NCBI GenBank assembly: GCA_035695105.1
Contig: DASSEV010000077.1
Span: 1-21,375 of the forward strand
Direction of reading: 5' to 3'
Length of the DNA: 21,375 bases
Source of the DNA: JAICYJ01 sp035695105
GTDB lineage: Bacteria > Actinomycetota > Thermoleophilia > Gaiellales > JAICJC01
In this document: one piece after another, positions 14,166-21,375 of the stretch
Numbering within the stretch: the first letter of the stretch is position 1
Layout of the letters: every line of letters starts with the position of its first letter
Notes under the pieces: model-generated
The model's database searches: none
What the model saw: only the letters and a program-made list of their open reading frames with translations
Told to the model about the DNA's origin: nothing
Program-made: the position numbers and the translations under genes

Positions 14166-15844
14166 CCGAGGGCAGGCTGGGCCCCGAGGAGCGCGATCGG
14201 GCGCTGGAGCGGTTCGCAGGCGAGGTGTTCGACATCGCCGTCGTCGGAGGCGGCATCACGGGACTGGGGATCGCGCTCGATGCCGCCACGCGCGGCCTCT
14301 CGGTGGCGCTGGTCGAGGCCGGCGACATCGCCGGCGCGACCTCGAGCCGCTCCAGCAAGCTCATCCACGGCGGCCTGCGCTACCTCGAGATGCGCGACTT
14401 CGGCCTCGTCAGGGAGGCGCTGACCGAACGCCGGCTCCTGCTCACCCGCATCGCCCCGCACCTGGTGCGGGCGGTGCCGTTCCTGTTCACGCTGACCAGG
14501 CGGGTGTGGGAGCGGCCGTACGTCGGATCCGGGCTCCTGCTGTACGACTCGATGGGCGGCGCCCGGCACGTTCCGCGGTCGCGCCACCTCTCCAAGGCGC
14601 GGGCGCTCCGGGCCGCGCCGGCGCTGCGGCCGGACGCTCTCACCGGCGCGGTGCTGTTCCATGACTGCCAGGAGGACGACGCCCTGTTCGCCGCCTACGT
14701 GGCGAGGACCGCCGCCGCCCACGGGGCCGCGATCGCGACGCGGATGCGCGCCGAGGGACCGCGGTCTGCGGGTGGGCGCGTCGAGGGGCTCGAGCTGGTC
14801 GACGAGGAGTCGGGGCGAGCCCACACGCTGCGCGCCAGGCACGTCATCTCGGCGGCGGGCGTCGGCACCGACCGGTTCCTCGAGCGGATGACCGGCCGGC
14901 CGTCCTCCCTGCTGCGGCCGTCGAAGGGGATCCACCTGCTGGTGCCCCGCGAGGCGATCGCGGCGCGTCCGGGCATCTTCATGCGCACGGAGAAGAGCAT
15001 CTTCCACGCCATCCCGTGGGGCGACCGCCACTGGCTGCTGGGCGACACGGATACGGCCTGGGACGGCGGCCCGGACGATCCCGTCGCGAACGGCGCCGAC
15101 CGCGATTACGTGCTCGACACCCTGAACGGCGTGCTGCGCACTCCCGTGGCCGCCTCGGATGTGGTCGGGGTGTTCGCGGGGCTGCGCCCGCTCGTCGCGG
15201 CCGGATCGGGAGGCGACACGACCCGGCTGTCGCGCAGCCACCGGCTGTTCCAGCCGTTGCCTGGGCTGACAGCGATCGCCGGTGGCAAGTACACGACCTA
15301 CAGGGTGATGGCGCGCGACGCGGTCGATGCCGCCCTTGACGACCTGGGCGGCGGCCCGCCCTCGCGGACGCAGGACGTGCCGTTGATCGGCGCCGCGGCT
15401 CCGGCTGTCGCAGCCGCCGGCGAGGAGGGTGCGGCCGCGCTGCTGCGGACGCGGCATGGAGGCGGAGCTGACGAGATCCTGCAGCTGGCGGCCGAGCATC
15501 CGGAGCTGGCGCGCCCGATCGAGGGCGCGGAACGGTACCTCAGCGCGGAGGCGGTGCACGCGGTCACGCATCAGGCCGCGCGCGACCTCGACGACGTGCT
15601 CTCCCGTCGGATGCGGATCGCGCTCGAGGTGGCCGACCAGGGGCGTGCGGCGGCCGCCGACATCGCCCCGTTCGTCGCACGGGAGCTGGGCTGGTCGGAG
15701 GCGGAGGCGGCCAACCGGGTCGCGTCGTACGTGCGGCTGCGGGACGCCGAGGCGGCCGCGCTCGAGACGCGGCGCGACGCCGACGCCAGGGCGCGCTACG
15801 CCGACGTCCTCGCGGGGGAGCCCAGATCCCCCGAACGCTCGTAG
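14162..15844 (+). CDS. glpD: FAD-dependent glycerol-3-phosphate dehydrogenase
   Basis: A 560-residue enzyme, close to the Bacillus GlpD length. It oxidises sn-glycerol 3-phosphate to dihydroxyacetone phosphate at the membrane, passing electrons to quinone. The FAD dinucleotide motif is AVVGGGITGLGIALDAA (26-42, GxGxxG variant), followed by LVEAGDIAGATSS and the GlpD hallmark SSRSSKLIHGGLRYLEMRDFGLVREAL (about 60-86). GLRPLVAAG and GGKYTTYRVMARDAVD mark the substrate-domain return strand, and a helical C-terminal domain follows (AEAVHAVTHQAARDLDDVLSRRMR). The ATG is inside the kinase stop (ATGA), so the two are coupled. The C-terminal domain here is full length. This gene gives the kinase its likely pathway context. 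Confidence 0.93.
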   Translation: MTEGRLGPEERDRALERFAGEVFDIAVVGGGITGLGIALDAATRGLSVALVEAGDIAGATSSRSSKLIHGGLRYLEMRDFGLVREALTERRLLLTRIAPHLVRAVPFLFTLTRRVWERPYVGSGLLLYDSMGGARHVPRSRHLSKARALRAAPALRPDALTGAVLFHDCQEDDALFAAYVARTAAAHGAAIATRMRAEGPRSAGGRVEGLELVDEESGRAHTLRARHVISAAGVGTDRFLERMTGRPSSLLRPSKGIHLLVPREAIAARPGIFMRTEKSIFHAIPWGDRHWLLGDTDTAWDGGPDDPVANGADRDYVLDTLNGVLRTPVAASDVVGVFAGLRPLVAAGSGGDTTRLSRSHRLFQPLPGLTAIAGGKYTTYRVMARDAVDAALDDLGGGPPSRTQDVPLIGAAAPAVAAAGEEGAAALLRTRHGGGADEILQLAAEHPELARPIEGAERYLSAEAVHAVTHQAARDLDDVLSRRMRIALEVADQGRAAAADIAPFVARELGWSEAEAANRVASYVRLRDAEAAALETRRDADARARYADVLAGEPRSPERS

Positions 15845-15864
15845 CTATTGGCACCAATGGCCCG

Positions 15865-15877
15865 TATCGTTGATGGC
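15865..15877 (+). promoter_or_regulatory. Candidate -10 box of the protease gene
   Basis: TATCGT (15865-15870) is a TANNNT box ending 7 nt before ATG 15878. It supports that start, and an almost leaderless message, over the in-frame ATGs at 15848 and 15857. No -35 hexamer is evident, so read-through from glpD remains possible. Confidence 0.4.
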
Positions 15878-18800
15878 ATGAGGGGTCTGGTGGTGCGCAT
15901 GGCCGTGCTTGCGCTGCTCGTGACGGGCGGCGCGTCGGCGCACGCGGCGCAGGCCGTCGTGCATCCCACCCGTGCGCACCGCGCGCCGGCGGCCGTGCCC
16001 GGCCAGCTGCTGGTCGGCTTCGGTGCGCACACAACCGTCGCGCAGCAGCGGGCGATCGTGCACGCGGCCGGCGGCGCCGTGGTGCACCGGTTCGCGGCGC
16101 TGCACATCGCGCTGGTGCAGACGGCAGCGAGTGGCAGGCTGCGGGCGAACGTGTCAGGGAACCCGCACGTGCGGTTCGTGGAGCCGAACGCGATCCTCCA
16201 CACCGATGCGGTGCCGAACGATCCGTCGTTCGCCAGCCAGTGGGGCCTGCAGAACACGGGCCAGGTGGTCAACTTCTCGGCCGGCACGCCGGGCGACGAC
16301 ATCCACGCGCCGAGCGCCTGGGATGTGACGACCGGCTCGCGATCGGTGACGGTGGCGGTGGTCGACAGCGGCATCGACGCGACCCACCCCGACCTGGCGC
16401 CGAACGTCGACGCCGCGGACGGCTGGAACTGCCTGGCCGGAACCGGCAACACGGCCGACGACAACGGCCACGGCACGCACGTGGCCGGGATCATCGGCGC
16501 GGCCGGGAACAACGGCACGGGAGTGACTGGGGTGAACTGGCGGGTGAACCTCCTGCCGGTCAAGTTCGTCGGCGCGGACGGCTCGGGAACGACGGCCGAC
16601 GCGATCTGCTCGATCCAGTACGCGGTCAATCATGGCGCGAACGTCATCAACGCCTCCTGGGGCGACACCGACTACTCGCAGGCGCTCTACGACGCCATCG
16701 CGCAGGCGGATCAGCAGGGCGTGCTCTTTGTCGCCGCCGCGGGCAACGACAGCGCGAACAACGACAGCACGCCGCACTACCCGGCGTCGTACAACCTCCC
16801 GAACATCATCTCGGTGGCCGCGACCGACTCCAACGACAACCTGGCGTGGTTCTCGGACTACGGCGCGGGCAGCGTCGACATCGGCGCGCCCGGCCAGAGC
16901 ATCCTCTCGACGTGGCCCGGCGGCGGGTACAAGTACGAGGACGGCACGTCGATGGCAACGCCGTTCGTAGCCGGGGCGGCGGCCTTGGTGAAGGCGGCCG
17001 ATCCGAATGCGACGGCGGTCGGCATCAAGGCGCTGCTGATGGGAACGGCCGACCCGGCGTCCGATCTGGCCGGCGTGGTGGCGAGCGGTGGGCGGCTCGA
17101 CGCGTCCGCGGCGGTGCACTGCGCGAACGCGGGCGAGGTGCAGATCGACTCGCCCGGCCAGGGATTCGTCGCGGCAGCGGGGCAACCGCTGCCGGTGCGG
17201 GTGATCGGGTCGGATTGCGCGGATGCCGGGGGAGTGACGGTGTCGGCGGCGGCGAACGGCTCGTCGATCACGCTGACGGCGCGGGGCGATGGGCTCTACA
17301 CGGGCACGTACGTGCCCTCGACGAGCGGGGCGGTGACGATCCAGGCAACGGCGACCGCCGGCACGACCGCGACCGCGAGCGTGTCGGGGACTGTGCCCCA
17401 GTCGATCGTGCCGGGTGGCGCGCCGGTGACGGTGTCGATGCCGAACGCCGGGCAGAAGGCGCTGCTCGCGTTCGCGGGGACGGCCGGCGAGCGGATCAGC
17501 GCCGCGGTGACGGGCGCGACGATCCGGCTGGCGTCGATCTCGATCCAGAACCCGGACGGCACGACGCTGGCGCCGTCGACGATGTTCGGCACGAGCGGCG
17601 GGTTCGTCGACACGCGCACGCTGGCCCAGACCGGCACGTACACGATCACGGTGGCGCCGTATTCCACGTATACCGGATCGGCAACGGTGGCGCTGTACGA
17701 CGTGCCGGCGGACCTGAGCGGGCCGATCCCGGCGGACGGGTCGACGACGAGCGTCTCGCTGGGGACGCCCGGGCAGAACGCGCGGCTGACGTTCGCGGGA
17801 ACGGCAGGCGGACGGGTGAGCCTGAACGTCGGCAGCGGGACGATCGCGTCGGCCTACGTGTCGATCCTGAACCCGGACGGGACGAGCCTCGCGTCGCAGA
17901 CGATCTTCGGCACGGCGGGGACGTTCGTCGACGCAAAGGCGCTGACGCAGACCGGGACGTACACGGTGTTCGTGAACCCGAACGGGGCGTACACGGGGTC
18001 GACGACGCTGAACCTGTACACGGTGCCGGCGGATCAGGTGGTCTCGGGCAGCGCCGGCGGCCCGGCGGTGGGGCTTTCGCTGACGGTGCCGGGACAGAAC
18101 GGCCGGGTCACGTTCACCGGAGCGGCCGGCCAGCGGGTGAGCGTGCAGCTGACGGCGGACACCATCCGCCAGGCGAACGTGTCGATCCTGAAGCCGGATG
18201 GGACGGCGGTCGGATCGGCGACGCTGATGGTGTCGGGCGGCGGGTTCGTCGACACGCGGACGCTGCCCGTCGCAGGGACGTACACGGTGCTGGTCGACCC
18301 GGGCACGACGGCGACGGGCGGCACCCAGGTGACGATCTACGACGTGCCGCCCGACGCCTCGGCGTCGATCACGCCGGGCGGCGCGCCGGTGACGCTGACG
18401 ACGACGGTGCCGGGGCAGAACGCGGTGGCGACCTTCGCCGGGACGGCCGGGCGCCGGGTGAGCCTGAACCTGAGCCCGGTGACGATGTCGCAGGTGAAGG
18501 TGACGATCCTCAATCCCGATGGATCGACGCTCGCCCCGGGGCAGCTGCTGGGGACGGGCGGCGGCTTCGTCGACGTGCGGACGCTGCCGGCGACGGGGAC
18601 ATACCAGATCCTGGTCGACCCGCAGAGCACGTACACGGGGCAGGCGCGGCTGACGCTGTACGACGTGCCGGCAGACCCATCGTCCGGCGTGACGGTCGGC
18701 GGAGCGGGGGCGGCTGTGTCGACGGCGGTACCGGGGCAGAACGCCACGGTGACGTTTTCGGCGGCCGCCGGTCAGGCGCTGACGGTGAGGCTGACGGCGT

Positions 18801-18988
18801 CGACGTACTCGCTGGCGAAGGTGACGCTGCTGAATCCGGACGGCTCGACGCTGGTCGGGGCGCGGTACTTCGGCACGGGCGGGACGACGTTCACGGCGAC
18901 GGCAGGCGCCGCGGGGACGTACACGATCGCGATCGACCCGCAGCAGGCCTACACGGGCGGCGTGACGGTCGCGGTGACCTCACCCTGA
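15878..18988 (+). CDS. Secreted S8 (subtilisin-like) serine protease with five C-terminal repeat domains
   Basis: A 1036-residue secreted protease. MRGLVVRMAVLALLVTGGASAHA is the signal peptide; a propeptide (about 30-105, PGQLLVGFGAHTTVAQQRAIVHAAGG onward) resembles the S8 pro-domain. The catalytic triad is Asp163 (VAVVDSGID), His198 (NGHGTHVAG) and Ser358 (GTSMATP), with the oxyanion Asn in VAAAGNDS. After the catalytic domain (to about 415) comes an Ig-like segment (about 420-508), then five beta-rich repeats (about 509-1036). Four of them are exactly 107 residues. They share VPGQNA-x(3)-FAGTAG, LNPDGT, TGTYT and YDVPAD blocks, recalling the PPC-type beta-sandwich; these probably bind substrate or the cell surface. 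No LPxTG or other wall anchor is seen. ATG at 15878 was chosen because it opens the signal peptide. It follows glpD by 33 bp, but function is unrelated. Confidence 0.92.
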   Translation: MRGLVVRMAVLALLVTGGASAHAAQAVVHPTRAHRAPAAVPGQLLVGFGAHTTVAQQRAIVHAAGGAVVHRFAALHIALVQTAASGRLRANVSGNPHVRFVEPNAILHTDAVPNDPSFASQWGLQNTGQVVNFSAGTPGDDIHAPSAWDVTTGSRSVTVAVVDSGIDATHPDLAPNVDAADGWNCLAGTGNTADDNGHGTHVAGIIGAAGNNGTGVTGVNWRVNLLPVKFVGADGSGTTADAICSIQYAVNHGANVINASWGDTDYSQALYDAIAQADQQGVLFVAAAGNDSANNDSTPHYPASYNLPNIISVAATDSNDNLAWFSDYGAGSVDIGAPGQSILSTWPGGGYKYEDGTSMATPFVAGAAALVKAADPNATAVGIKALLMGTADPASDLAGVVASGGRLDASAAVHCANAGEVQIDSPGQGFVAAAGQPLPVRVIGSDCADAGGVTVSAAANGSSITLTARGDGLYTGTYVPSTSGAVTIQATATAGTTATASVSGTVPQSIVPGGAPVTVSMPNAGQKALLAFAGTAGERISAAVTGATIRLASISIQNPDGTTLAPSTMFGTSGGFVDTRTLAQTGTYTITVAPYSTYTGSATVALYDVPADLSGPIPADGSTTSVSLGTPGQNARLTFAGTAGGRVSLNVGSGTIASAYVSILNPDGTSLASQTIFGTAGTFVDAKALTQTGTYTVFVNPNGAYTGSTTLNLYTVPADQVVSGSAGGPAVGLSLTVPGQNGRVTFTGAAGQRVSVQLTADTIRQANVSILKPDGTAVGSATLMVSGGGFVDTRTLPVAGTYTVLVDPGTTATGGTQVTIYDVPPDASASITPGGAPVTLTTTVPGQNAVATFAGTAGRRVSLNLSPVTMSQVKVTILNPDGSTLAPGQLLGTGGGFVDVRTLPATGTYQILVDPQSTYTGQARLTLYDVPADPSSGVTVGGAGAAVSTAVPGQNATVTFSAAAGQALTVRLTASTYSLAKVTLLNPDGSTLVGARYFGTGGTTFTATAGAAGTYTIAIDPQQAYTGGVTVAVTSP
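17402..18985 (+). repeat. Tandem 321-nt repeats inside the protease gene
   Basis: Five in-frame units: 17402-17722, 17723-18043, 18044-18364, 18365-18685 (each 321 nt, 107 codons) and 18686-18985 (100 codons before the stop). Shared blocks are PGQNA/K, FAGTAG-x-R/I, ILNPDGT, GGFVDTRTL, TGTYT and Y(D/T)VPAD. The DNA copies have drifted, so this is an old duplication whose length has been conserved, not a recent expansion. Confidence 0.9.
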
Positions 18989-19583
18989 TCCCCGCCTCAG
19001 AGGCAGCGACAGATCGCGTGACGCAATCGTGGCGTCGCCGCGCGCTGGCCAAGACAATCGCCACACCTGCCCGGCCCGAGCGTCCGATAGCGGCCCGAAA
19101 ACGCCTCAGAGGCAGTGTCGGCCCGCGTGACACAATCGTGGCGTCGCCGTGCGCTGGCCAAGACAATCGCCACACCTGCGTGGCCCGAGCGTCCGATAGC
19201 GGCCCGAAAACGCCTCAGAGGCAGTTTCGGCCCGCGTGACGCTCTCGTCACTGGTCGCTGAGCGGCCACAGGGTCGGAGACCTGACAGGGCAGCGCCGAG
19301 CATTCGTTGCACTCTTGCGACGGCAGTGACGGGCTTGGTTCCGTCCGGGTGGCGCAACCAGGCCACGGGCTGCAGGGACCTGGTCGGAGACCGGACGGCC
19401 TGCCGCGGCGTATCGAGGCGATGTCGTGAGCGATTGTGGCCGACCCGGGTCACCGGCTCCCTGGCCGCTCTGGCTCTCCGGGCTCTGGGCGATCGAACTC
19501 ATCTTCAGGGATGTCTACGTACGGCGGACGATCACCGAGGACCATGTGCGGCATGGGATCGACCGGCTCTCCCACACGCCTGA
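18989..19583. other. 595-bp non-coding gap between convergent genes
   Basis: Its first part is the 109-bp repeat array. From 19241 to 19583 I see no convincing gene: the open readings on either strand are short, Arg-rich or Cys-rich, without a ribosome site or recognisable family. GGTCGGAGACC occurs twice (19272-19282 and 19382-19392). A reading that includes WLSGLWAIELIFRDVYVRR (from about 19475) looks somewhat more protein-like and might be a remnant, but I cannot name it. No convincing terminator follows either gene. Confidence 0.6.
18994..19240. repeat. 109-bp tandem repeat, two full copies plus a partial third
   Basis: Unit 1 is 18994-19102, unit 2 is 19103-19211, and the first 29 bp of a third are at 19212-19240. 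By my count the two full units differ at 9 of 109 positions, five of them clustered just after the start. Each begins with the palindrome GCCTCAGAGGC and ends CGGCCCGAAAAC. Each also holds GTGGCG ... CGCCAC inverted 6-mers about 24 nt apart. The array starts 5 bp after the protease stop. Unit length is not a multiple of three, so it is not a protein repeat. Confidence 0.9.
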
Positions 19584-20756
19584 TCAGGCGCGGGCGCCGG
19601 GACCGTACGCGAGGCGCAGGAGCCGGCCCTCCGCGAACCGCTCCGCGCGCAGCTCGGTGACGTCGATCGGCGGCGTCCGGCCCGTGACCTCCGCGGCCAC
19701 CACCTCGCCGACGGCCGGCGACAGCTTGAACCCATGTCCGCTCCAGCCGGTGGCGAGGTACAGCCCCTCCACGCCGGGGCATGGCCCGATCACCGGATTC
19801 CAGTCGGGCGTCACGTCGTACGGCCCTGCGAAGCCGCGCACCAGCTCGAAGTCCGCCAGCCGCGGGTAGCGCTGCTCGAGGCCGGCGCGGACGGCGTCCA
19901 GATACCCGTCGGTCAGCCCGTGGTCGCAGTCGTCGGCACGCTCGAGCACGTCCTCGCCGGCGTAGGCAACGGCGCAGAACCGGTGCCCGCGATCCGGCCG
20001 CACGACCACGTTCGTGACCGCGTCCGACACGACGGCCGATGGCAGCGGGCCCCCGGCCCTCGTCCGCAGCACAGCCACCTGCAGGCGCCGAAGCTCGATC
20101 GGCACCACCGCGCCGAGCGGCGCCAGCAGGTCGTTCGCCCACGCCCCGGTCGCCACCACGACCCGCTCGGCCCCGACCACACCCTCGTCGGTCTCCACCC
20201 CGCTGACCCGATCGCCGTCGGCCACGAGCCGCCGAACCCGCGTGCCCAGGTGATGCCGCAGGCCTCGCGAAGCGGCCGCCGTGAACCAGCCCAGGCACAT
20301 CTTCTGCGCGTCGGCGAACCCGCCGTCAGGCTCGTGTGCCGCCCCGGCAACGCCCTCCAGCGACAGCTCCGGCTCCACATCCGGGATCTCGCCCCGCTCC
20401 AGGTACCGCGTGTCCAGCCCCAGGCCGGCCAGCATCTGGACGTTGCCACGGCAGGCGTCGACCAGGCGCTCCGGCACCGTCAGCAGGTAGCCGCAGCGCA
20501 CGAACCCGGCGTCGGCGACGCCGACCTCATCCTCCCAGTTCATGATCGTTCGCGACCCCGCCATCGCCAGCCGCGCCACCACCGGGTTCGAGTAGTGGCG
20601 CCGCACCATCGAGAACGAGCGCCCGGAGTCGCCCGACCCCGGCCACGACAGGTCGAAGATCGCCACGGACGCGGCGCGGTCGCGCGTCAGGGCATGCGCC
20701 GTCGCCAGCCCCGCGATGCCGGCGCCGACGATCGCGATGTCCACCCGGTCGGGCAC
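19584..20756 (-). CDS. FAD-dependent oxidoreductase, DAO family (sarcosine oxidase beta/SoxB-like)
   Basis: A 390-residue flavoenzyme. It starts with the FAD-binding Rossmann motif DIAIVGAGIAGLATAHALT (6-24), then IFDLSWPGSGDSGRSFSMVRRHYSNP, the region of the DAO fold that holds the flavin. VVVATGAWANDLLAPLG is the second nucleotide-contact strand, and the C-terminal YDVTPDWNPVIGP and LYLATGWSGHGFKLSPAVGE are the closing DAO signature. It probably oxidises an N-methyl amino acid or amino acid, producing an imine and hydrogen peroxide or a reduced carrier; substrate unknown. The GTG at 20756 has TAGGTT 6 nt upstream and no properly spaced ribosome site, suggesting a leaderless message. The gene is divergent from a class III aminotransferase over an 80-bp gap with a shared inverted repeat, suggesting joint control. 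Confidence 0.88.
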   Translation of the reverse strand: MPDRVDIAIVGAGIAGLATAHALTRDRAASVAIFDLSWPGSGDSGRSFSMVRRHYSNPVVARLAMAGSRTIMNWEDEVGVADAGFVRCGYLLTVPERLVDACRGNVQMLAGLGLDTRYLERGEIPDVEPELSLEGVAGAAHEPDGGFADAQKMCLGWFTAAASRGLRHHLGTRVRRLVADGDRVSGVETDEGVVGAERVVVATGAWANDLLAPLGAVVPIELRRLQVAVLRTRAGGPLPSAVVSDAVTNVVVRPDRGHRFCAVAYAGEDVLERADDCDHGLTDGYLDAVRAGLEQRYPRLADFELVRGFAGPYDVTPDWNPVIGPCPGVEGLYLATGWSGHGFKLSPAVGEVVAAEVTGRTPPIDVTELRAERFAEGRLLRLAYGPGARA

Positions 20757-20762
20757 GCTCCA

Positions 20763-20768
20763 AACCTA
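20763..20768 (-). promoter_or_regulatory. Candidate -10 box of the DAO oxidoreductase gene
   Basis: On the minus strand TAGGTT (20768-20763) ends 6 nt before the GTG start at 20756, consistent with a leaderless transcript. The expected -35 position (around 20785-20791) overlaps the left arm of the inverted repeat and has no consensus hexamer. Confidence 0.5.
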
Positions 20769-20783
20769 CCAGCCCGCGAGGGA

Positions 20784-20828
20784 TACCGAATCGAAATATT
20801 TGACATTTGGTATGGGATTCGGTACGTT
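20784..20828 (+). promoter_or_regulatory. Aminotransferase promoter inside a 9-bp inverted repeat
   Basis: TTGACA (20800-20805) and TACGTT (20823-20828) are 17 bp apart, the best sigma-70-type promoter in the window. Perfect inverted arms TACCGAATC (20784-20792) and GATTCGGTA (20816-20824) straddle it: the right arm overlaps the -10 box and the left arm covers the -35 area of the divergent gene. The gap is locally AT-rich (AAATATTT at 20794-20801). A regulator bound here could control both genes; this is inferred. Confidence 0.7.
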
Positions 20829-20836
20829 CGGGAGTG

Positions 20837-21375
20837 ATGCCGCCGAGCTACGACTACGGCTTCTTCTCCTACGAGTCCAAGGACGACTTCCTCAACCGCT
20901 CGCGCGAGTTCTGGAATCCGGACAAGACGGACTTCTGGCAGGACGCCGGCGTGGACCTGGTCATCGACCGGCGCGAGGGCTACTTCTTCTGGGACATGGC
21001 CGGGCGCCGGCTGATCGACCTGCATCTCAACGGCGGCACCTACAACCTCGGCCACCGCAACCCGGAGCTGATCGCAACGCTCGAGCAGGCGATGGCCCGC
21101 TTCGACATCGGCAACCACCACTTTCCGGCGCTCGCGCGCACCGCGCTCGCCGAGGCGCTCGTGAAGACCTGCCCGCCGAACATGCGCCGCGTGATCTACG
21201 CCGCCGGCGGGGGCGAGGCCACCGACATCGCCATCAAGACCGCGCGGCACACCCGCCAGCGCCGCAAGATCGTCTCGATCGTCAAGGGCTACCACGGGCA
21301 TACCGGCCTCGCCGTTGCCACAGGAGACGACCGCTTTTCGAAGCTGTTCCTGGCCGACCGGCCCGAGGAGTTCGT
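20837..21375 (+). CDS. Class III (PLP-dependent) aminotransferase, N-terminal part, cut by window edge
   Basis: The first 179 codons; the gene runs off the right edge. FWNPDKTDFWQDAGVDLVIDRREGYFFWDMAGRRLIDLHLNGGTYNLGHRNPELIATLEQAM is the class III fold-type I N-terminus (an x-G-x-R/K-x-x-D element followed by a GH-x-x-P segment). Further on, YAAGGGEATDIAIKTARHTRQRRKIVSIVKGYHGHTGLAVATG is the G-G-x-A cofactor-phosphate and YHG motif of this family (ornithine, GABA, beta-alanine and diamine transaminases). The catalytic Lys lies beyond the edge. A TTGACA-N17-TACGTT promoter ends 8 nt upstream. The in-frame GTG at 20834, 5 nt after the -10 box, is an alternative start and would be nearly leaderless. 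Divergent from a DAO oxidoreductase, so a role in amino acid or amine breakdown is likely. Confidence 0.88.
   Translation, partial: MPPSYDYGFFSYESKDDFLNRSREFWNPDKTDFWQDAGVDLVIDRREGYFFWDMAGRRLIDLHLNGGTYNLGHRNPELIATLEQAMARFDIGNHHFPALARTALAEALVKTCPPNMRRVIYAAGGGEATDIAIKTARHTRQRRKIVSIVKGYHGHTGLAVATGDDRFSKLFLADRPEEF

Noticed and set aside
13835..15571. A 578-codon minus-strand open reading opposite glpD
   Set aside because: Antisense shadow of glpD and glpK; no recognisable domain and composition typical of reversed high-GC codons.
19103..19115. Rho-independent terminator on the minus strand (GCCTCTGAGGC then GTTTTC)
   Set aside because: With a realistic loop the stem is only about 4 bp and the T-run is short; treated as the repeat-boundary palindrome instead.
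16240..19239. A 999-codon open reading in another plus-strand frame across the protease gene
   Set aside because: It is Arg/Gly/His-rich shadow sequence caused by the high GC content and scarcity of stops; the overlapping frame has a signal peptide, catalytic triad and domain repeats.
18994..19240. CRISPR array
   Set aside because: The repeated unit is 109 bp with no short constant repeat alternating with unique spacers, only two and a bit copies, and no cas genes nearby.
19426..19583. Possible small gene reading MSDCGRPGSPAPWPLWLSG onward
   Set aside because: No ribosome site, no known family, and the reading continues as shadow through the DAO gene; kept only as a note in the gap entry.

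Overview
The window is high-GC DNA, densely coded on both strands, with short intergenic gaps, ATGA/GTGA stop-start overlaps, TetR regulators, a class III cyclase-AAA protein, an LdtMt2-like L,D-transpeptidase lipoprotein and GlpK/GlpD. This suits a high-GC actinobacterium, possibly a soil Thermoleophilia lineage (Solirubrobacterales/Gaiellales). That placement is inferred from gene content alone; no rRNA or tRNA gene is visible.

Layout. 1-1667: a minus-strand pair, alpha/beta-hydrolase then amidohydrolase (cut by the left edge), diverges from a TetR gene over a 25-bp gap holding a candidate operator. 1749-3970: a minus-strand TetR-then-DHA2 efflux pump operon, with a 16-bp palindrome in front of the regulator. 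4091-6238: three plus-strand genes, an L,D-transpeptidase lipoprotein, a PhnB/VOC protein and a DUF4242 protein. 6210-9449: a minus-strand operon of a small zinc-ribbon membrane protein, an alpha/beta-hydrolase and a zinc-ribbon/class III cyclase/AAA ATPase. 9536-11089: an APC-type permease, ending at a strong hairpin terminator shared with the converging aldehyde dehydrogenase (11147-12583, minus). 12696-15844: a glycerol-kinase-like FGGY kinase overlapping a GlpD-type dehydrogenase. 15878-18988: a secreted subtilisin-family protease with five C-terminal repeats of about 107 residues. 18989-19583: non-coding, with 109-bp tandem repeats. 19584-20756: a DAO-family FAD oxidoreductase, divergent from a class III aminotransferase that runs off the right edge (20834/20837 onward), with a strong promoter inside an inverted repeat.

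How the genes fit together. The kinase/GlpD pair would send glycerol (or a related polyol) into triose phosphate. The permease, aldehyde dehydrogenase, DAO oxidoreductase and aminotransferase suggest uptake and oxidation of an amine or amino acid, but they are separate transcription units and no shared substrate can be read from the sequence. The two TetR units look like self-contained, locally controlled modules. The hydrolase/cyclase overlap resembles a split version of known hydrolase-cyclase fusion proteins.

No clearly novel multi-gene defence or biosynthetic system is evident. The best leads are: (a) recurrent TANNNT boxes 5-7 nt before start codons, implying leaderless mRNAs; (b) the exact 321-nt periodicity of the protease C-terminus; (c) the 109-bp tandem repeat next to it; (d) loss of two glycerol-contact residues in the kinase; (e) the zinc-ribbon/hydrolase/cyclase operon; and (f) the inverted repeats over divergent promoters.
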